Positions 12,084-22,545 of a stretch of 64,000 bases of DNA are shown piece by piece. Location: the NCBI GenBank assembly GCA_033439765.1, contig JAULSN010000001.1, positions 8,866,001-8,930,000 on the forward strand, in the 5' to 3' direction. The notes beneath the pieces are model-generated. The model did not search any database. It saw only the letters and a list, made by a program, of their open reading frames with translations, and had not been told where the DNA came from. A program made the position numbers and the translations under genes. Position 1 is the first letter of the stretch; every line of letters starts with the position of its first letter. The DNA is from Lasiosphaeria ovina (Eukaryota; Ascomycota; Sordariomycetes; Sordariales; Lasiosphaeriaceae).

Positions 12084-13433
12084 ATGGCAGACCTATTTCA
12101 CAAACTTCGTGACAACACTGATACGGGTGACGGCGCGGTCAAGTTGGACGAAGTGGTCGAGGCGAATGTCCGAAGACTCGTTCAGGAGCTTTGGAATCTT
12201 CTTCCAAAGGCTGAGATGCGGAATGCAGAGCAAGGATGGGTGAGAGCTATGCTCGACACCGAAAGCGTCGAACGACTCGGCGGAATCGAAACAGCATTGA
12301 CCTCCGATGGGCCTGGTATCTATGACGAAGTCGCGGCAATGGCCGGAATGAGAAAGATACGCCTCCAGCTCATGCAAGACTTGGCTTCTGATGCATTTGA
12401 GCTTCGGGAACTCGAGATCCCAACCGGCGATGTTGTCGAGTCAGGACGGTATTGCGGGCACCTAACTGGTGTATTCGACGGCGCAGTCTCTGTCCTGATC
12501 GAAAAAATGCTTTGGGTGGAAAGCTGGGACCAAATCCCAGCGCCGGAACGAACCGTCGTCATGGCGCTCAGAGCGAAGGGATTCGGTATACATCCAAAAG
12601 CCCCAAACCTCTGCCTCCTCGACTGCCTGGGCTTCTTCGAACTACCTGGCCCGCGCGCTGGTTTCGGGTTCGTTTACAGAACCCCAAAGCCAGCGCCTGG
12701 ATGCCCGCTGCGGATATTCTCCTTGATGCATTTGCTGCGGCTTCCAAAGAAACAACCCAGGGATCCGGTGACAAAGGCCGGCCCTGACCCAGGAGCGTAT
12801 GAGCCTAGTCACGAGGACAAATACCAGCTTGCTAGCAGGCTTGCAGATTTCTTGGCATCGTTCCACACTATCGGCTGGCTCCACGAGAACTTCCACTCGA
12901 ACAACGTGTTCTATTTTAACTCTTCTGTCGACGAAGGCAACATAAGTGTGGCGCAAAGCGGCATCCTTCGAGAACCGCATATTGTCGGGCTGAACAAGAG
13001 CCGTCCTGGCAGCAATGCATGGCACACGGAGGGTCCGCTACCTGACTCGGATTACCAGGAGTATCAACATCCTCAGTATCAGAAGACGAAGCGTTTCCGG
13101 ATAGGCTACGATTACTTCAGCCTAGGAATGGTTCTCCTAGAGATCGGCCTCTGGACTCCAATTAGCACGTGGACAAAGTCATCAAAAGAGCGCATGTTAC
13201 TCGATCCGAGCAAGTTACGCGACCTCCTTGTGGATCGCTGCCTGCCCCGCCTTGGTCCGAGGATGGGGAGAGAGTACCAGAAAATAGTGAGGTTGCTGCT
13301 AACGGACGAGCTTGATCCTCACCCTGAAATGCCGAATCCGGATCCACAAAGCGAGCACAGCGCTTTCGACGAGTTTATCAAAAGAGTTGTGGAACCCCTT
13401 GCGAGACGAGCAAGTGTGTACGCCGAAGTATAG
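12084..13433 (+). CDS. HeLo-type / pseudokinase-like protein (possibly 5'-truncated)
   Basis: An intronless frame of 449 residues. It has the layout of a large fungal family with an N-terminal helical HeLo-type (prion-inhibition) region and a C-terminal kinase-like domain. The first ~100 residues are helical. The kinase-like part includes DKYQLASRLADFLASFHTIG (helix E), WLHENFHSNNVFYF where the catalytic HRD..N should be, and RIGYDYFSLGMVLLEIGLW as helix F. Aspartate of HRD is replaced (HEN), and no DFG is seen, so catalysis is not expected. HeLo-class proteins in other fungi act at membranes in heterokaryon incompatibility; a similar role is an inference. An in-frame TAA 27 bases before this ATG cuts off further coding-like sequence, so the visible protein may lack its membrane-active N-terminus. 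Confidence 0.65.
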   Translation: MADLFHKLRDNTDTGDGAVKLDEVVEANVRRLVQELWNLLPKAEMRNAEQGWVRAMLDTESVERLGGIETALTSDGPGIYDEVAAMAGMRKIRLQLMQDLASDAFELRELEIPTGDVVESGRYCGHLTGVFDGAVSVLIEKMLWVESWDQIPAPERTVVMALRAKGFGIHPKAPNLCLLDCLGFFELPGPRAGFGFVYRTPKPAPGCPLRIFSLMHLLRLPKKQPRDPVTKAGPDPGAYEPSHEDKYQLASRLADFLASFHTIGWLHENFHSNNVFYFNSSVDEGNISVAQSGILREPHIVGLNKSRPGSNAWHTEGPLPDSDYQEYQHPQYQKTKRFRIGYDYFSLGMVLLEIGLWTPISTWTKSSKERMLLDPSKLRDLLVDRCLPRLGPRMGREYQKIVRLLLTDELDPHPEMPNPDPQSEHSAFDEFIKRVVEPLARRASVYAEV

Positions 13434-14855
13434 ATAACATACCTCATGCACCTATACCTACACATATTGGTTACCTACAGTTATCCGAATGGAAGGGTCC
13501 GGAAGTGACGGAACCGGGGGTCTGTAAGAATTGCCACAGGTAGCCGCGCGGCTTTTCACTATTCACAACTATAAAGAGGTTCTCTAGCAAAGCCAGAGAA
13601 CCGCGCAGAAGGAATACAATCGCATTTTTTGCAACCCCATCAATTCCATTGAATCATGTGTTCCGTGTTTCTGACAAGACGAGTCACACGCACACCCAAT
13701 ATACGCGTACATTGTAATTGGAATTGTTGCCTGGGAGCCATTCTTATGGATGACGCGGCATCTGCGTTCCATCGAAAGGAAACCTTAGCCGGGGGACTGA
13801 AAATGGGCCTCTGAGGCTGTGCAGTGACCGCGTATGGGATTACCCTAGCTCAGGGCGAATCAGCTACAGCTCACCCTAACTCAGGATTACCAACGAAAAA
13901 GGAAATTTCGTGAGTCGAGATTTGTCTCAGACAACCAAGCTGTTTCTCGTTTATATCTACTTGCCATGATTCTTTTCAGTCTAGTGGTACATGAACAATC
14001 AAGAGGCCAGAGTAATACTCAGGAAAACATTGAGTTGCAATAATAATGCTAGCTATTTTGGGTGGGAAGGGGGGGAGGGGTTCCCCTATACATAAGCTGG
14101 GCAGTGTTTCCATCTGATGGCTGCTGTTTTTTCTGTAGGTGGAGACCTATCCTGCCTCCCAGGCTTGCCCAACTCACTTGCTCGTCCCTCCTGTTCCCGC
14201 CTCACTCGGCAGAGCAGAACGCTCGGCAGTTTAGGAGCCGCCATTACTCCGGCGTCGCGCGGCGACCACTCGCTCACAATCATCACGACCGGCAGCGCGC
14301 GATGCCTTCTTCAGAGCCGATACCTTACCGCCGATGAGCCGGTCGCATCCGAAACGAGCACACCGAAGGCTCTCTTCCTATCACCACGTCCCGTTATCCC
14401 GCCACCTACTTACGATCCGGGATCATGGGCGAGTGCAACCAGGCCTCCATCTTCGCTTCCTATCGACGCAGACCCCCACCCCCCCCCCCTGCCGAGTGAA
14501 ACCTTCCAGCCCTTACTCAAGGTACAGCAATCCACGCACTATCTCAAACGTGAAGAACAAATAGCTTTGGCGGGAAATCGTTGACCGTCGAGCACAAGTA
14601 GAATCAAACTCGGTTCGGCACCAGCCTACGCTCGCACTTTGCTTCGATCGTGGCTCTCTCCGCGGAAGAATGAGGCTGCACACAACACAGAGCAGAAGAA
14701 GTTGACGGCCCGAGCCGTAGTAACGGTAGCTCCCTTTATAGGGCACGGAACTATAGGTACCCGGCTGTTGAAACGCCGGACGCCCCGGTGTCGGGCATGA
14801 TGCGGTGGAATTTCGTAGCTGAGTAGCGCCCTTCAAAGGTGAAGATCGAAGTAGG
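13434..14855. other. No supported gene
   Basis: Mixed-composition sequence with short frames in several phases (for example 14117-14584). None has a domain, signal peptide or credible introns. The right end abuts retroelement remnants. A C-run at about 14477-14488 and G-run at 14070-14080 are the only simple tracts. Confidence 0.4.
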
Positions 14856-16035
14856 TTGGTGTTGGCCTCCTTCCCCGCTATGCTCAAGAGCCGCGCCCTA
14901 ACCTGCTGCAACGACCGGCTCCATGGGCGTAAATACGGCTTCGCCAAGTTGATCGCCCAGACCAAGGCCCAATTCGAAAGCGAAGAAAGCAACCAGTTAC
15001 ACCTACTAGAGTGGGGCAGTACAACGCTACGTACGGTCATCGACGAAAACCTAGGGAAGCCAAGGATCGAATGCCTCGAACTGCTACTTAGGAGGCTTAC
15101 CAAGATTCAACGCACCCTCCCGACTACTAGTTAATTAGAGGAACTACTCCGCATACAAGTCCTTAACGCCTGCCGAGGACTCCCTGAATGTACACTCTGT
15201 CTATACAACCCGGCCGCAACCTACGAAGGCGTATGCAGCCAACTCCGGTTGGCAGTCAGTATTGCAGCTGAAGCCCAGAACCAACAGTTCAACACCTCCG
15301 CCCCTCAAGAAGCCCAGCAGCACTGGACTGACCGAACGTTCAAGGGCAACGGCCGAGACGCCCGCTTCGGACGTAGGGACCAGGGAAGACCACGACGTAA
15401 CTTCCCGGCCTGAGGACCCTCGCACGGTAAGCAGCGCTACGTGTGCGGCAAGCCCGGCTGTTGGTCGACAACCCACACAACGGAAGAAAGGCGCCAGGCC
15501 TACGACCGCTTCAGAAACAACAAGCACATGGAGAGCATCCAACTGTGACGGCGGGGCACAACACCATACTACCGCTGCGCTACACCTTCCAAAAGGATGC
15601 CAGAATTGCAAGCTGCCAAGCTTCAATCCTGTAGTAGGTTATAGTATGGTCACGCACCCGAGGCCTGCTCACAGTACCTCGGTACCGTGCCGTGACACCA
15701 ACCGTCGGACACATACGCCTAGTTCCTAGCTTGGTACGGAGGAACGAACCCAAAGCTTTGACGATAACGACGAAGACCGACAGCACCTCACAGTTCCTAC
15801 AGGCCCACGAAGACGACCAGTCCGAAGGCAGTGAGGAAGATGGATTCCAGAGTACCTTCTTCAACGACTCCACGCCGGCCGACGGCAACGTCATCGTTAC
15901 CCTACTTGCCGATAGGTCAGTCCGCTACGGCCTAACCAAAATAGACCCCTTCCTACAGGCCGAGGATCAGGACCGCTACGTCGTACTGACCCTGGGTAAT
16001 GGCCAGGCGTTGGCAGCAGTCCTGGAAAATCACTA
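14856..16035 (+). pseudogene. LTR-retrotransposon Gag/pol-start fragment, plus strand
   Basis: The conceptual frame runs through Gag-like helical sequence (RKYGFAKLIAQTKAQFES-like), then NACRGLPECTLCLYNPAATY, and a Gly/Arg-rich basic stretch. A zinc-knuckle-like motif follows, RYVCGKPGCWSTTHTTEER (about 15435-15510), in the CxxxxGCWSxxHTxxE form found in fungal Ty-type Gag. A further conserved-looking stretch near the protease start (VRYGLTKIDPFLQ, about 15920) follows. Stops (TGA after NFPA near 15411, TAG near 15130) and frame changes break it. No LTR was identified for this piece. It points toward the minus-strand fragment at 16.0-16.9 kb, so the two are not one element. Confidence 0.6.
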
Positions 16036-16039
16036 GCTT

Positions 16040-16880
16040 GGAAGCGAACACGTCATATGTATCGCCGCCGTACTTCACCTCGTCGTTGTAGTGCTTGGCC
16101 AGGTCTGTAAGCTGCCTCACGTTCGGGAGCTCTTGTGGTACGAGTGGGTACTCGAACTGGGCTTTGGATCGAGGGTACTGGAGGCCTTGGTGAGGGCCGT
16201 CTGCAGGACTGCGTTGGTGGGGGTACTGGGGGTCTTGATGGGGGCCGTCTGCAGGACTGCGTTAGTGCCCTTCGGTGAGGGGCTCCCGAGGTAGCGTAGG
16301 AACTTTTTCGGGTTCTTCCAAGCCGTCGTTAGGCTCTTGGATATCCCGGATGAAATCAGGGTTCAAGGCTGTTAACTTTGAAGGTTTTGCTTCGTCCTTT
16401 TTCCTACTTGACGTCCGCGTCGGACCAGATATGGAACTCCTTAGCCGTAGCGGTCTGTAGTAGGTTATTGTGGATCCTATCACCATCCATAGCAACGAAG
16501 ACTCCGTTCCCCCGGAGCCAGTTGCGGAGGGTAGTCTGCGTTCGACCCGGGACCTTCGCCCAGGAGTGCTCGAATTCCTCGGTGAACTGCACCCACGCGT
16601 ATCTCCCTGTTAGGGCCTTGCTCTGCCAGCAACGTAGTATAAAGTGGATATAGCCGTTGATCTGTTTGGCGAAGCGAGCTGATCGAACGCGGTCAGATCG
16701 CCCCAGGCTGTAGGGTCCACCTCGCCCTGAAGGTCGGGTGGGACCGAGGGTCCGGTGGTAGGACTGCTGAGGGGTTCTGAGCGGGCCAGTTGGCTAGGCG
16801 TGGGGTCCGGGGACGCGATGACGTTCGTCTTCAGCCCCTGTTGCCATCTTGGATGTAGGTGGGGGTTGTCGGAATGAGCT
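16040..16880 (-). pseudogene. LTR-retrotransposon Gag N-terminal fragment, minus strand
   Basis: About 75 residues are continuous on the minus strand from roughly 16670 to 16415: AKQINGYIHFILR, then GRYAWVQFTEEFEHSWAKVP, GRTQTTLRNWLRGNGVFVAM and FHIWSDADVK before TAG. This is a recognisable N-terminal Gag segment of fungal LTR retrotransposons. Beyond the stop the same strand shows Pro/Arg-rich remnants with short direct repeats (about 16180-16270). The LTR at 17418-17620 lies upstream in the correct orientation and may be this element's 5' LTR. Confidence 0.55.
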
Positions 16881-17417
16881 GTGGAAGGTCGGAATGAGCC
16901 GTTAGAATGCCGAAAAAGAGAAGCAAAAATGAAGGTTAGGCTACAAAAGGAAGGGGGAAGCGAAGGGTGTTGTTGAGCTACGCTAGATTTGGAAAGGTCG
17001 ATTGAGGGTCGGAAATGAAGGTCGGAGGCTGGTTACCGAAGAAAGCCGAAAAGAGGGGAAAAGTCGAAAAGGAAGGTCGAAGAAATGAAGGAAGGTTGGT
17101 TATTGCTTTGTCCTGGTCGGTTGTTTTCCGGAGGGCTTGCGTGGGAGACGCTCTACGGCTAGGTGACGCCAGGGAGACGTTCACGGCCACTTCTTCCGTT
17201 GATTTGAAGGTCCTCGGGCTGCGGTCGAGATTCGAGGCACGAATGCTCCGTTATACCGTCTCTTCCGTAGGCGGGGATACCTTCCTTAGACAAGTTCGTA
17301 GGGAGGGCTGACTTACGGGTCGACCGTTCTCTACGGTACTGTCTCTTCTGCTGAACCTTGCTGATCTGTGGCGTTGGACCGTTGTCTCAAGAAGTGGTGA
17401 GTTTAACCACTGATCAG

Positions 17418-17620
17418 TGTTGGAATCACCAGGGTACCGGTACTGGAATCAACAGGGCGTTACTGTACACCGAAAAAGCTGGTGGTTCAAGTGATGGATT
17501 GTAGATGTGTGTAGAAGGAGAGGTTCGGTGGCCGAAGGCCGCCCTATTATAGCTGGGGGTCCTGAACTGCGCCTCCACCGCCACCTCTCTTCTATGTCTG
17601 ATTAGCGCGTCATTTCAACA
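17418..17620 (-). repeat. Probable solo/5' LTR of decayed minus-strand element
   Basis: The segment runs TGTTGG...TTCAACA, with TG/CA termini and a CTATTATAG TATA-like box near 17545. Immediately left of it is TTTAACCACTGATCAG, nearly the same as TTTGACCACTCACTGATCAG left of the LTR at 24282. That shared primer-site-side motif ties it to the same LTR superfamily and sets orientation (internal region to the left). No partner LTR was found, so the element is incomplete. Confidence 0.5.
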
Positions 17621-18314
17621 GTATGAACCACGTATACTCCGTCCTTCTGGACATGTCAATTCTCGCTTTACTAACATACAACCACGAGCCCAGTTCAAAA
17701 GCGGCATAAGGCAGTAGGGCCGCCTTCGCGCCGCGCAAGCCTGTGAACAGACAAAACGGAAGCGCCCACCACGGGGCGGCCCCAAGAACGCCACAGAAGC
17801 GGGACGACGGCTCGTTTCTGAAGCAAATCGACCGGCTAAACGACGAGTACGAGCTGGGGATTGAAGCCCCCTGACGGCAGCCTCGCCCCTCATTCGAGGA
17901 TCGAGACGCCCGACGCAAGCCTCACCCCCCACTCGGATAGGGGCGCCCGGCGGCGTCACTCCGCTCCAACGCCAGGAGAGTCAGAGGACCGTTTAGCCAA
18001 CTCATTCACATCTTCATAGGCAAGGGCCATGATTCGCAGTACAATCATTACGTGATATTGTGCTACTTAACAGCCAATCTCCCTTCTGAGAGAGCTTTCG
18101 CTAAAAAAACACTAGCACAATCCATGTAGGTCTACATCCCTTACTCGCTACGGCTCCCAAAAGGCCCAGATACGCTCGGATAGCCATTTATTGGGGTTCC
18201 CGTCTCTCCTAGTCCCGAGAGACGATAGTCAACCCGAATAGACACCCGACACTCAACAACCCCCTGTCCCTCCTCCCAGAATCCTCCTCCCCAAATCCTC
18301 CGATAGTAGCAATC
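17621..18314. other. No gene seen; 3' flank of ankyrin gene
   Basis: Two overlapping minus-strand frames (about 17610-17960) are rich in Arg/Pro without domains. The last part before 18315 is pyrimidine-rich and is probably the 3' untranslated region of the ankyrin gene. Confidence 0.35.
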
Positions 18315-20120
18315 CTACCAATCAAACAGAGCCACAATGTCCTCGTCGCCGCGGTCGCGGGCGTACATCTCGGGCGTCTTGCCGCGGTGGTCGCACGTGC
18401 CGCCGTCGACGCGCGGGTCGTGGAGCAGGCGGCGCACCTGGGCCCTGCAGCCGCTCCGCGCGGCGTGCGACAGCGGCGTGCGCCCGTCGACGTCGGCCAG
18501 GTTGGCGTCGACGACGTGGTGGCGGTTGCCGTCGTGGCCGTTGCACCGCAGAAGCGCGTCGATAACTAGTGTGTTGAAGACGTCGTGGTGCCGTTTGGTG
18601 GCTGCTGGGACGAATTGTGTTGGTGCTGGCGGGCTTGGTGGGCGGTGGCTTGCGTTGTTGTTGTTGATACGTATAGGCGGGTGGGCGAGGCCGAAGGCTT
18701 CTCTGGCGAGGGTGGCCGGCGGCTCGAGAACCGCGTGCGCCAGCGGCGTGCGCCCGAGCATGTCGGCGCGGTTGACGTCGGTCCGCCGGTCCGCGAGCAG
18801 GCACCTCACGATGTCTATGCTCTTGGCCCGGCCCACAGCGTAGGACAGCGGCGTGCGGCCGTGCGAGTCCTGCGTGTTGATGTCGACGCGCGGGTCGGCC
18901 AGGAGCGCCGTGACGAGCTTGTACCTGGCTGCCTCGAATGGCTGCGGCTGTGCCCTGATTGCCAGGGTCAGGGCCGTCTGTCCCTGCGAGTCTCTACTGT
19001 CTGGGTCGACGCGGGGGTCGGCGAGGAGCAGGGTGGTTGTGTTGATGAGGTGGCGCGCGGCCGCGTAGTGCAAGGTTGTCGAGCCCAGGGCGTCGCGGTG
19101 CGTGGGGTCGACGTTGGGGTGCTTCAGGAGCATGGCGGCGATGGTCTCGCGGCGTGCTATGACGGCGCAGAGCAGCGACGTGCGGCCCATCTCGTCTACG
19201 CTGTCGGCAACCGCGACGTCTCTGTCCAGTGCAAACCGGACAATGTCTTCGTGTCCCTGGGCTGCCGCGCTGCGCAGCGTGACGCCGAGGGTCTGCTTGG
19301 TGCCGTAAAGGTGTAGGGATGGGTCTAGCAGCGCGTTCACCGTGTCCGTATGGCCTTGCTTGATGGCGTAGAACAGCGGCGTGCGTCCGCGGGCGTCCGT
19401 GTCGTTCGGCCCGTAACAGCCCATCTGTACCAACAGCCTCGCGACGCCCTCGAGGCCGTAGAAGGCAGCAATGTGCAGGCCCGAGAAGCCCTGGATGTCG
19501 TCGGCAGGGAACGACCAGGCCAAGATGTGGCGGTGCAATTTTCGAAACCCGCTGAGGACCAGCACCTGGCCCGCGGCGTCGGCCGGGCGGCGCTTGGCGA
19601 GGAAAACGTACATGTCGAGGTCTGGCGTGCGGGCGCGGAGAGCGTGGTCGACCCAGTGCGTGGCGGCGTACATGTACAGCGGCATTTCAAACAACCTCTC
19701 GCGCAGCCCTTGCGCAGTCCTGCACCTGCCGCTCATGACCGGGTCGAACGACATGTACGTCAGGAGGGTCTTTGTGATGTACTGCTCGGCCTTGGGAAAC
19801 CATTTGGTCAGGTTCTCCTTGAACCAGGCCTCGGTGGTGAAGTGGCTCCAGCCTAGTTCGCCATGGTTCTTGATGCTGACCAGCCCTCCGCAGACATCAA
19901 CGATGTCGTCGATGTCGTAGGAGAGGCCGTCGAAGAAGCCGCTGTTCCGGTCGCCTTCCTCGACGGCGACAATTTCGGCCATGTATAGGTCGGGCAGCGG
20001 CATTTGGACAAGGGTCATCCAGGCCAGAAGGCGGAGAGCAAGCTGCTTCAGCCGTGCGTTGTCGATGCTAGTGATTTTCTGCATGGCAAGGCCGTAGTGT
20101 CCTCGCGCATGGTGGTCCAT
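18315..20120 (-). CDS. NLR-derived ankyrin-repeat protein lacking the NACHT domain
   Basis: An intronless frame. I choose the ATG at 20120 (MDHHARGHYGLAMQKI), giving 601 residues; 30 extra in-frame upstream codons look like leader. Residues ~5-170 match the post-NACHT helical/winged region of fungal NLRs: LKQLALRLLAWMTLVQMPL, then IDDIVDVCGGLVSIKN, SHFTTEAWFKENLTKWFP and ITKTLLTYMSFDPVMSGRC. That block normally follows a P-loop NTPase. From ~235 to the end are about ten ankyrin repeats (GRTPLFYAIKQGHTDTVNAL, GRTPLSHAARSGCRAQVRRL and others). No Walker A or B occurs, and upstream sequence encodes no NACHT, so this is a sensor half without its switch. Possibly a decoy or remnant of an incompatibility-type receptor (inference). 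GC-rich third positions suggest real coding. Confidence 0.8.
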   Translation of the reverse strand: MDHHARGHYGLAMQKITSIDNARLKQLALRLLAWMTLVQMPLPDLYMAEIVAVEEGDRNSGFFDGLSYDIDDIVDVCGGLVSIKNHGELGWSHFTTEAWFKENLTKWFPKAEQYITKTLLTYMSFDPVMSGRCRTAQGLRERLFEMPLYMYAATHWVDHALRARTPDLDMYVFLAKRRPADAAGQVLVLSGFRKLHRHILAWSFPADDIQGFSGLHIAAFYGLEGVARLLVQMGCYGPNDTDARGRTPLFYAIKQGHTDTVNALLDPSLHLYGTKQTLGVTLRSAAAQGHEDIVRFALDRDVAVADSVDEMGRTSLLCAVIARRETIAAMLLKHPNVDPTHRDALGSTTLHYAAARHLINTTTLLLADPRVDPDSRDSQGQTALTLAIRAQPQPFEAARYKLVTALLADPRVDINTQDSHGRTPLSYAVGRAKSIDIVRCLLADRRTDVNRADMLGRTPLAHAVLEPPATLAREAFGLAHPPIRINNNNASHRPPSPPAPTQFVPAATKRHHDVFNTLVIDALLRCNGHDGNRHHVVDANLADVDGRTPLSHAARSGCRAQVRRLLHDPRVDGGTCDHRGKTPEMYARDRGDEDIVALFDW

Positions 20121-20940
20121 GGCGCCGAAAGTGGGTTTGATTGTCGCGAAAGGAAAAAAGAAAAAACAGAGAGTGGCCGTGGGAGGTAGTACGCAAGATG
20201 GCGTGCGCAAGGTTGAAGGGGGTTGAGTGAAATGCTGGATTGGATTGCGTGAAGAATCATCAGCAGCGTTCCGCCCACCAGTGCAGAAAGTATTTGGTGA
20301 AAGACAGTCTGTGTGCGCGGGGTTGATTTCCGGCCGAGTAGATGATTGCTGTTACGTACCGTATTCAGGACTTGGTACATACGTGGATGGGACTGTGTCC
20401 CGTATTGAAAATAACAGAAAGGTGCTGGACGGAAGCTATATCGCGGTCGAGGCGTGAAAACTGAACAGTCGATGCTTGGTCGGGCGTGAACAATGAACAA
20501 AGACGCCTGTTTTGGTTTGTACGGGGATATTGCGTTGCAGTAACGGGTAAATGGAAGAATCCGTGATTTAACGTAATGAAGCTCCCCCTGAAGCGAGGTA
20601 CGAGCGTAGGTAGGGAGCAAATGGAGTTGATCCTATTTTATATACCTTACCTACCTATTAGACCCTCCCCTGTCATATAGTTAGGTTCGTGTGTACTCTA
20701 TTTGTGCTATTTCTCTTTTATAGCTTTCGTATTCGTTCTAATCGTGCATGGCCTGGTTAACAGGAGGTCAGCTCCGTTAATCGGAAACTGGCCTACTTTT
20801 ATTGCCGACTTCCCTTGGTAAAGTGAATTTTACGACGGTAAAATGGAATGGGCCTGCTTCTAGATTGCAAAGTTTTCGAGATCCATAGGCCGGCCCTTTA
20901 CCTTCCTACCCTCTATAGTTCCTTAGTTCCTTCTCCATCT
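20121..20940. promoter_or_regulatory. Upstream region of ankyrin gene, AT-rich to the right
   Basis: Promoter side of the minus-strand ankyrin gene. A minus-strand frame across 20048-20620 has no domain. From about 20640 the sequence becomes AT-rich with no coding signal and repeated 'accttacctacc' motifs. Confidence 0.35.
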
Positions 20941-21185
20941 ATTTTGACTGACTGGCTTGACTGCCCGGCTTGATTGCCCGGCTTGATTGCTCAGCTTGAC
21001 TGCCCTACTTGACTAGTTAGCTTGACTAACTGGCTTGACTAACTAGCTTGATTGATTGCCCTGACTACCCTGACTACCCTGACTGCCCTGACTGCCCGGC
21101 TTGACTGTAAGACCCTGATAACTGCCTTGTAATTGACAGCTTGACTGACTGACTGCCCGGCTTCACTGCCTAGCTGGCTGAATTC
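20941..21185. repeat. Degenerate short tandem array (cttgactgcccgg-type)
   Basis: About 240 bp made of 8-13 bp variants of CTTGACTGCCCGG / TTGACTAACTGG / CCCTGACTA. The unit drifts along the array, as in an old minisatellite. No coding frame uses it. Confidence 0.7.
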
Positions 21186-21592
21186 GGACTGTTCAACTGC
21201 CATTCGGCTTTAGTACGTTGATGCCTTCCCGAGCTTTGCTCTAGTTACATATAAAAAACACCACACCAGGTAGCTAACGGTGCGACTCCCCCATTTTATT
21301 CTACGGCACGTGTGACGCGCAGAGCGCAGAGGCTACGGCAACGCGTCAAGAAGACACGGCGACACACAATGCTCACGCGGGGCACCGTCACGTCCATTCC
21401 GCAACACAAAGCCCACAGTTTCCTAGAGAGGAGCACTGCACAAGAGTCACAGGTTCTTCTTCGCATCTCGAGTAAGGACCCAAGACTGCAATGAAAAAAA
21501 AATGCAAGGTTCGCATCTTCTGGAGGCAGTGTAATACCAGAGATACAGTGGAGTGTTGCCACTCCGGGTTTCAAAAATTGAGAAGTGTTTCC

Positions 21593-21821
21593 TGTTCGTG
21601 GTTCTCAAACCACGTAGGGATCCTACAGGTCTAAGGGTGGTAGATCTACCGTTGGGGGGGTGCAATGTTGGTTCTATTCTGTCTAAGGAACTAAACTAGG
21701 TTCTAGGGCGACCGGGGTTTTGTGTGTGCAGGCGGGAGGTCTGCGCGCGGCACGTGCCTTCACACGTGCGCGGTCACGCGACCTCCGCTAGTGTGCGGTC
21801 ACCAATGTCGCTATTCCAACA
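21593..21821 (-). repeat. Left LTR (3' LTR of the minus-strand element)
   Basis: 229 bp, TGTTCGTGG...TTCCAACA. Contains an internal inverted pair around GTGGTTCTCAAACCAC and a GCGCGCGGCACGTGCC GC-rich stretch. Identical to the right copy. Confidence 0.9.
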
Positions 21822-22545
21822 CTGGCAACTCTTCTTTTGTGACCGCACGCCTCCGGTCTTCCTTCCTATCGTAGACAACGCCTTCTCATCTCTCTCATAT
21901 AACTCGGAGATGAGTCCCTCTCGAAATGACCTGTTTCCGTGGTTTGCTTGACGTGATCGTGCTCTCGGTGTACTTCTTCATCGGATCATTGTTTGCCCTA
22001 ATCGTACGCTGCCTTGATCGTACGCTACCTTGTTTGCTCATCCAGGTGCGTACGTAGTGGAGAAGTGAGCCGTGCCGGCTTGCCTTGTCCAATGGCCGGC
22101 GCCGTGTAAGATAACGGTAAGATGAGTGGCCCGCTCCGTGCTCGCGTGCCGGGTCGTCCGATAATATGTTTGCCTTTGTGCGACGACGAGATTGAGTTCG
22201 AGGTCCGTACGGAAGGGGCAGTAGGTCCGGGCCTTGCCCTCTCGAGGCTGGCCGCCCGGCCATCAACGTACGATACCCTCGGGACTCTTTCTTTTGTCGT
22301 ACGATAAGTTAACTCGTACCTAGGACGACGAGCGTCGTATCGCCGCGATGCCCTCGGTCGACACCGAGGTACGCGTGAACGCCGAAGACTTCGCCACCTC
22401 AATGCCTTCTTTGGTGAATCTATGCTGGTATTGTGGCCGTCGTGATATGTTGGTATATGGTATGCTCTCCTCCCTCTACTCGTCCTCCTCCTTCTTCTCC
22501 AATCTATCTACGAATGCCTCGATTCGTACGGTAATCTTACCGTCC

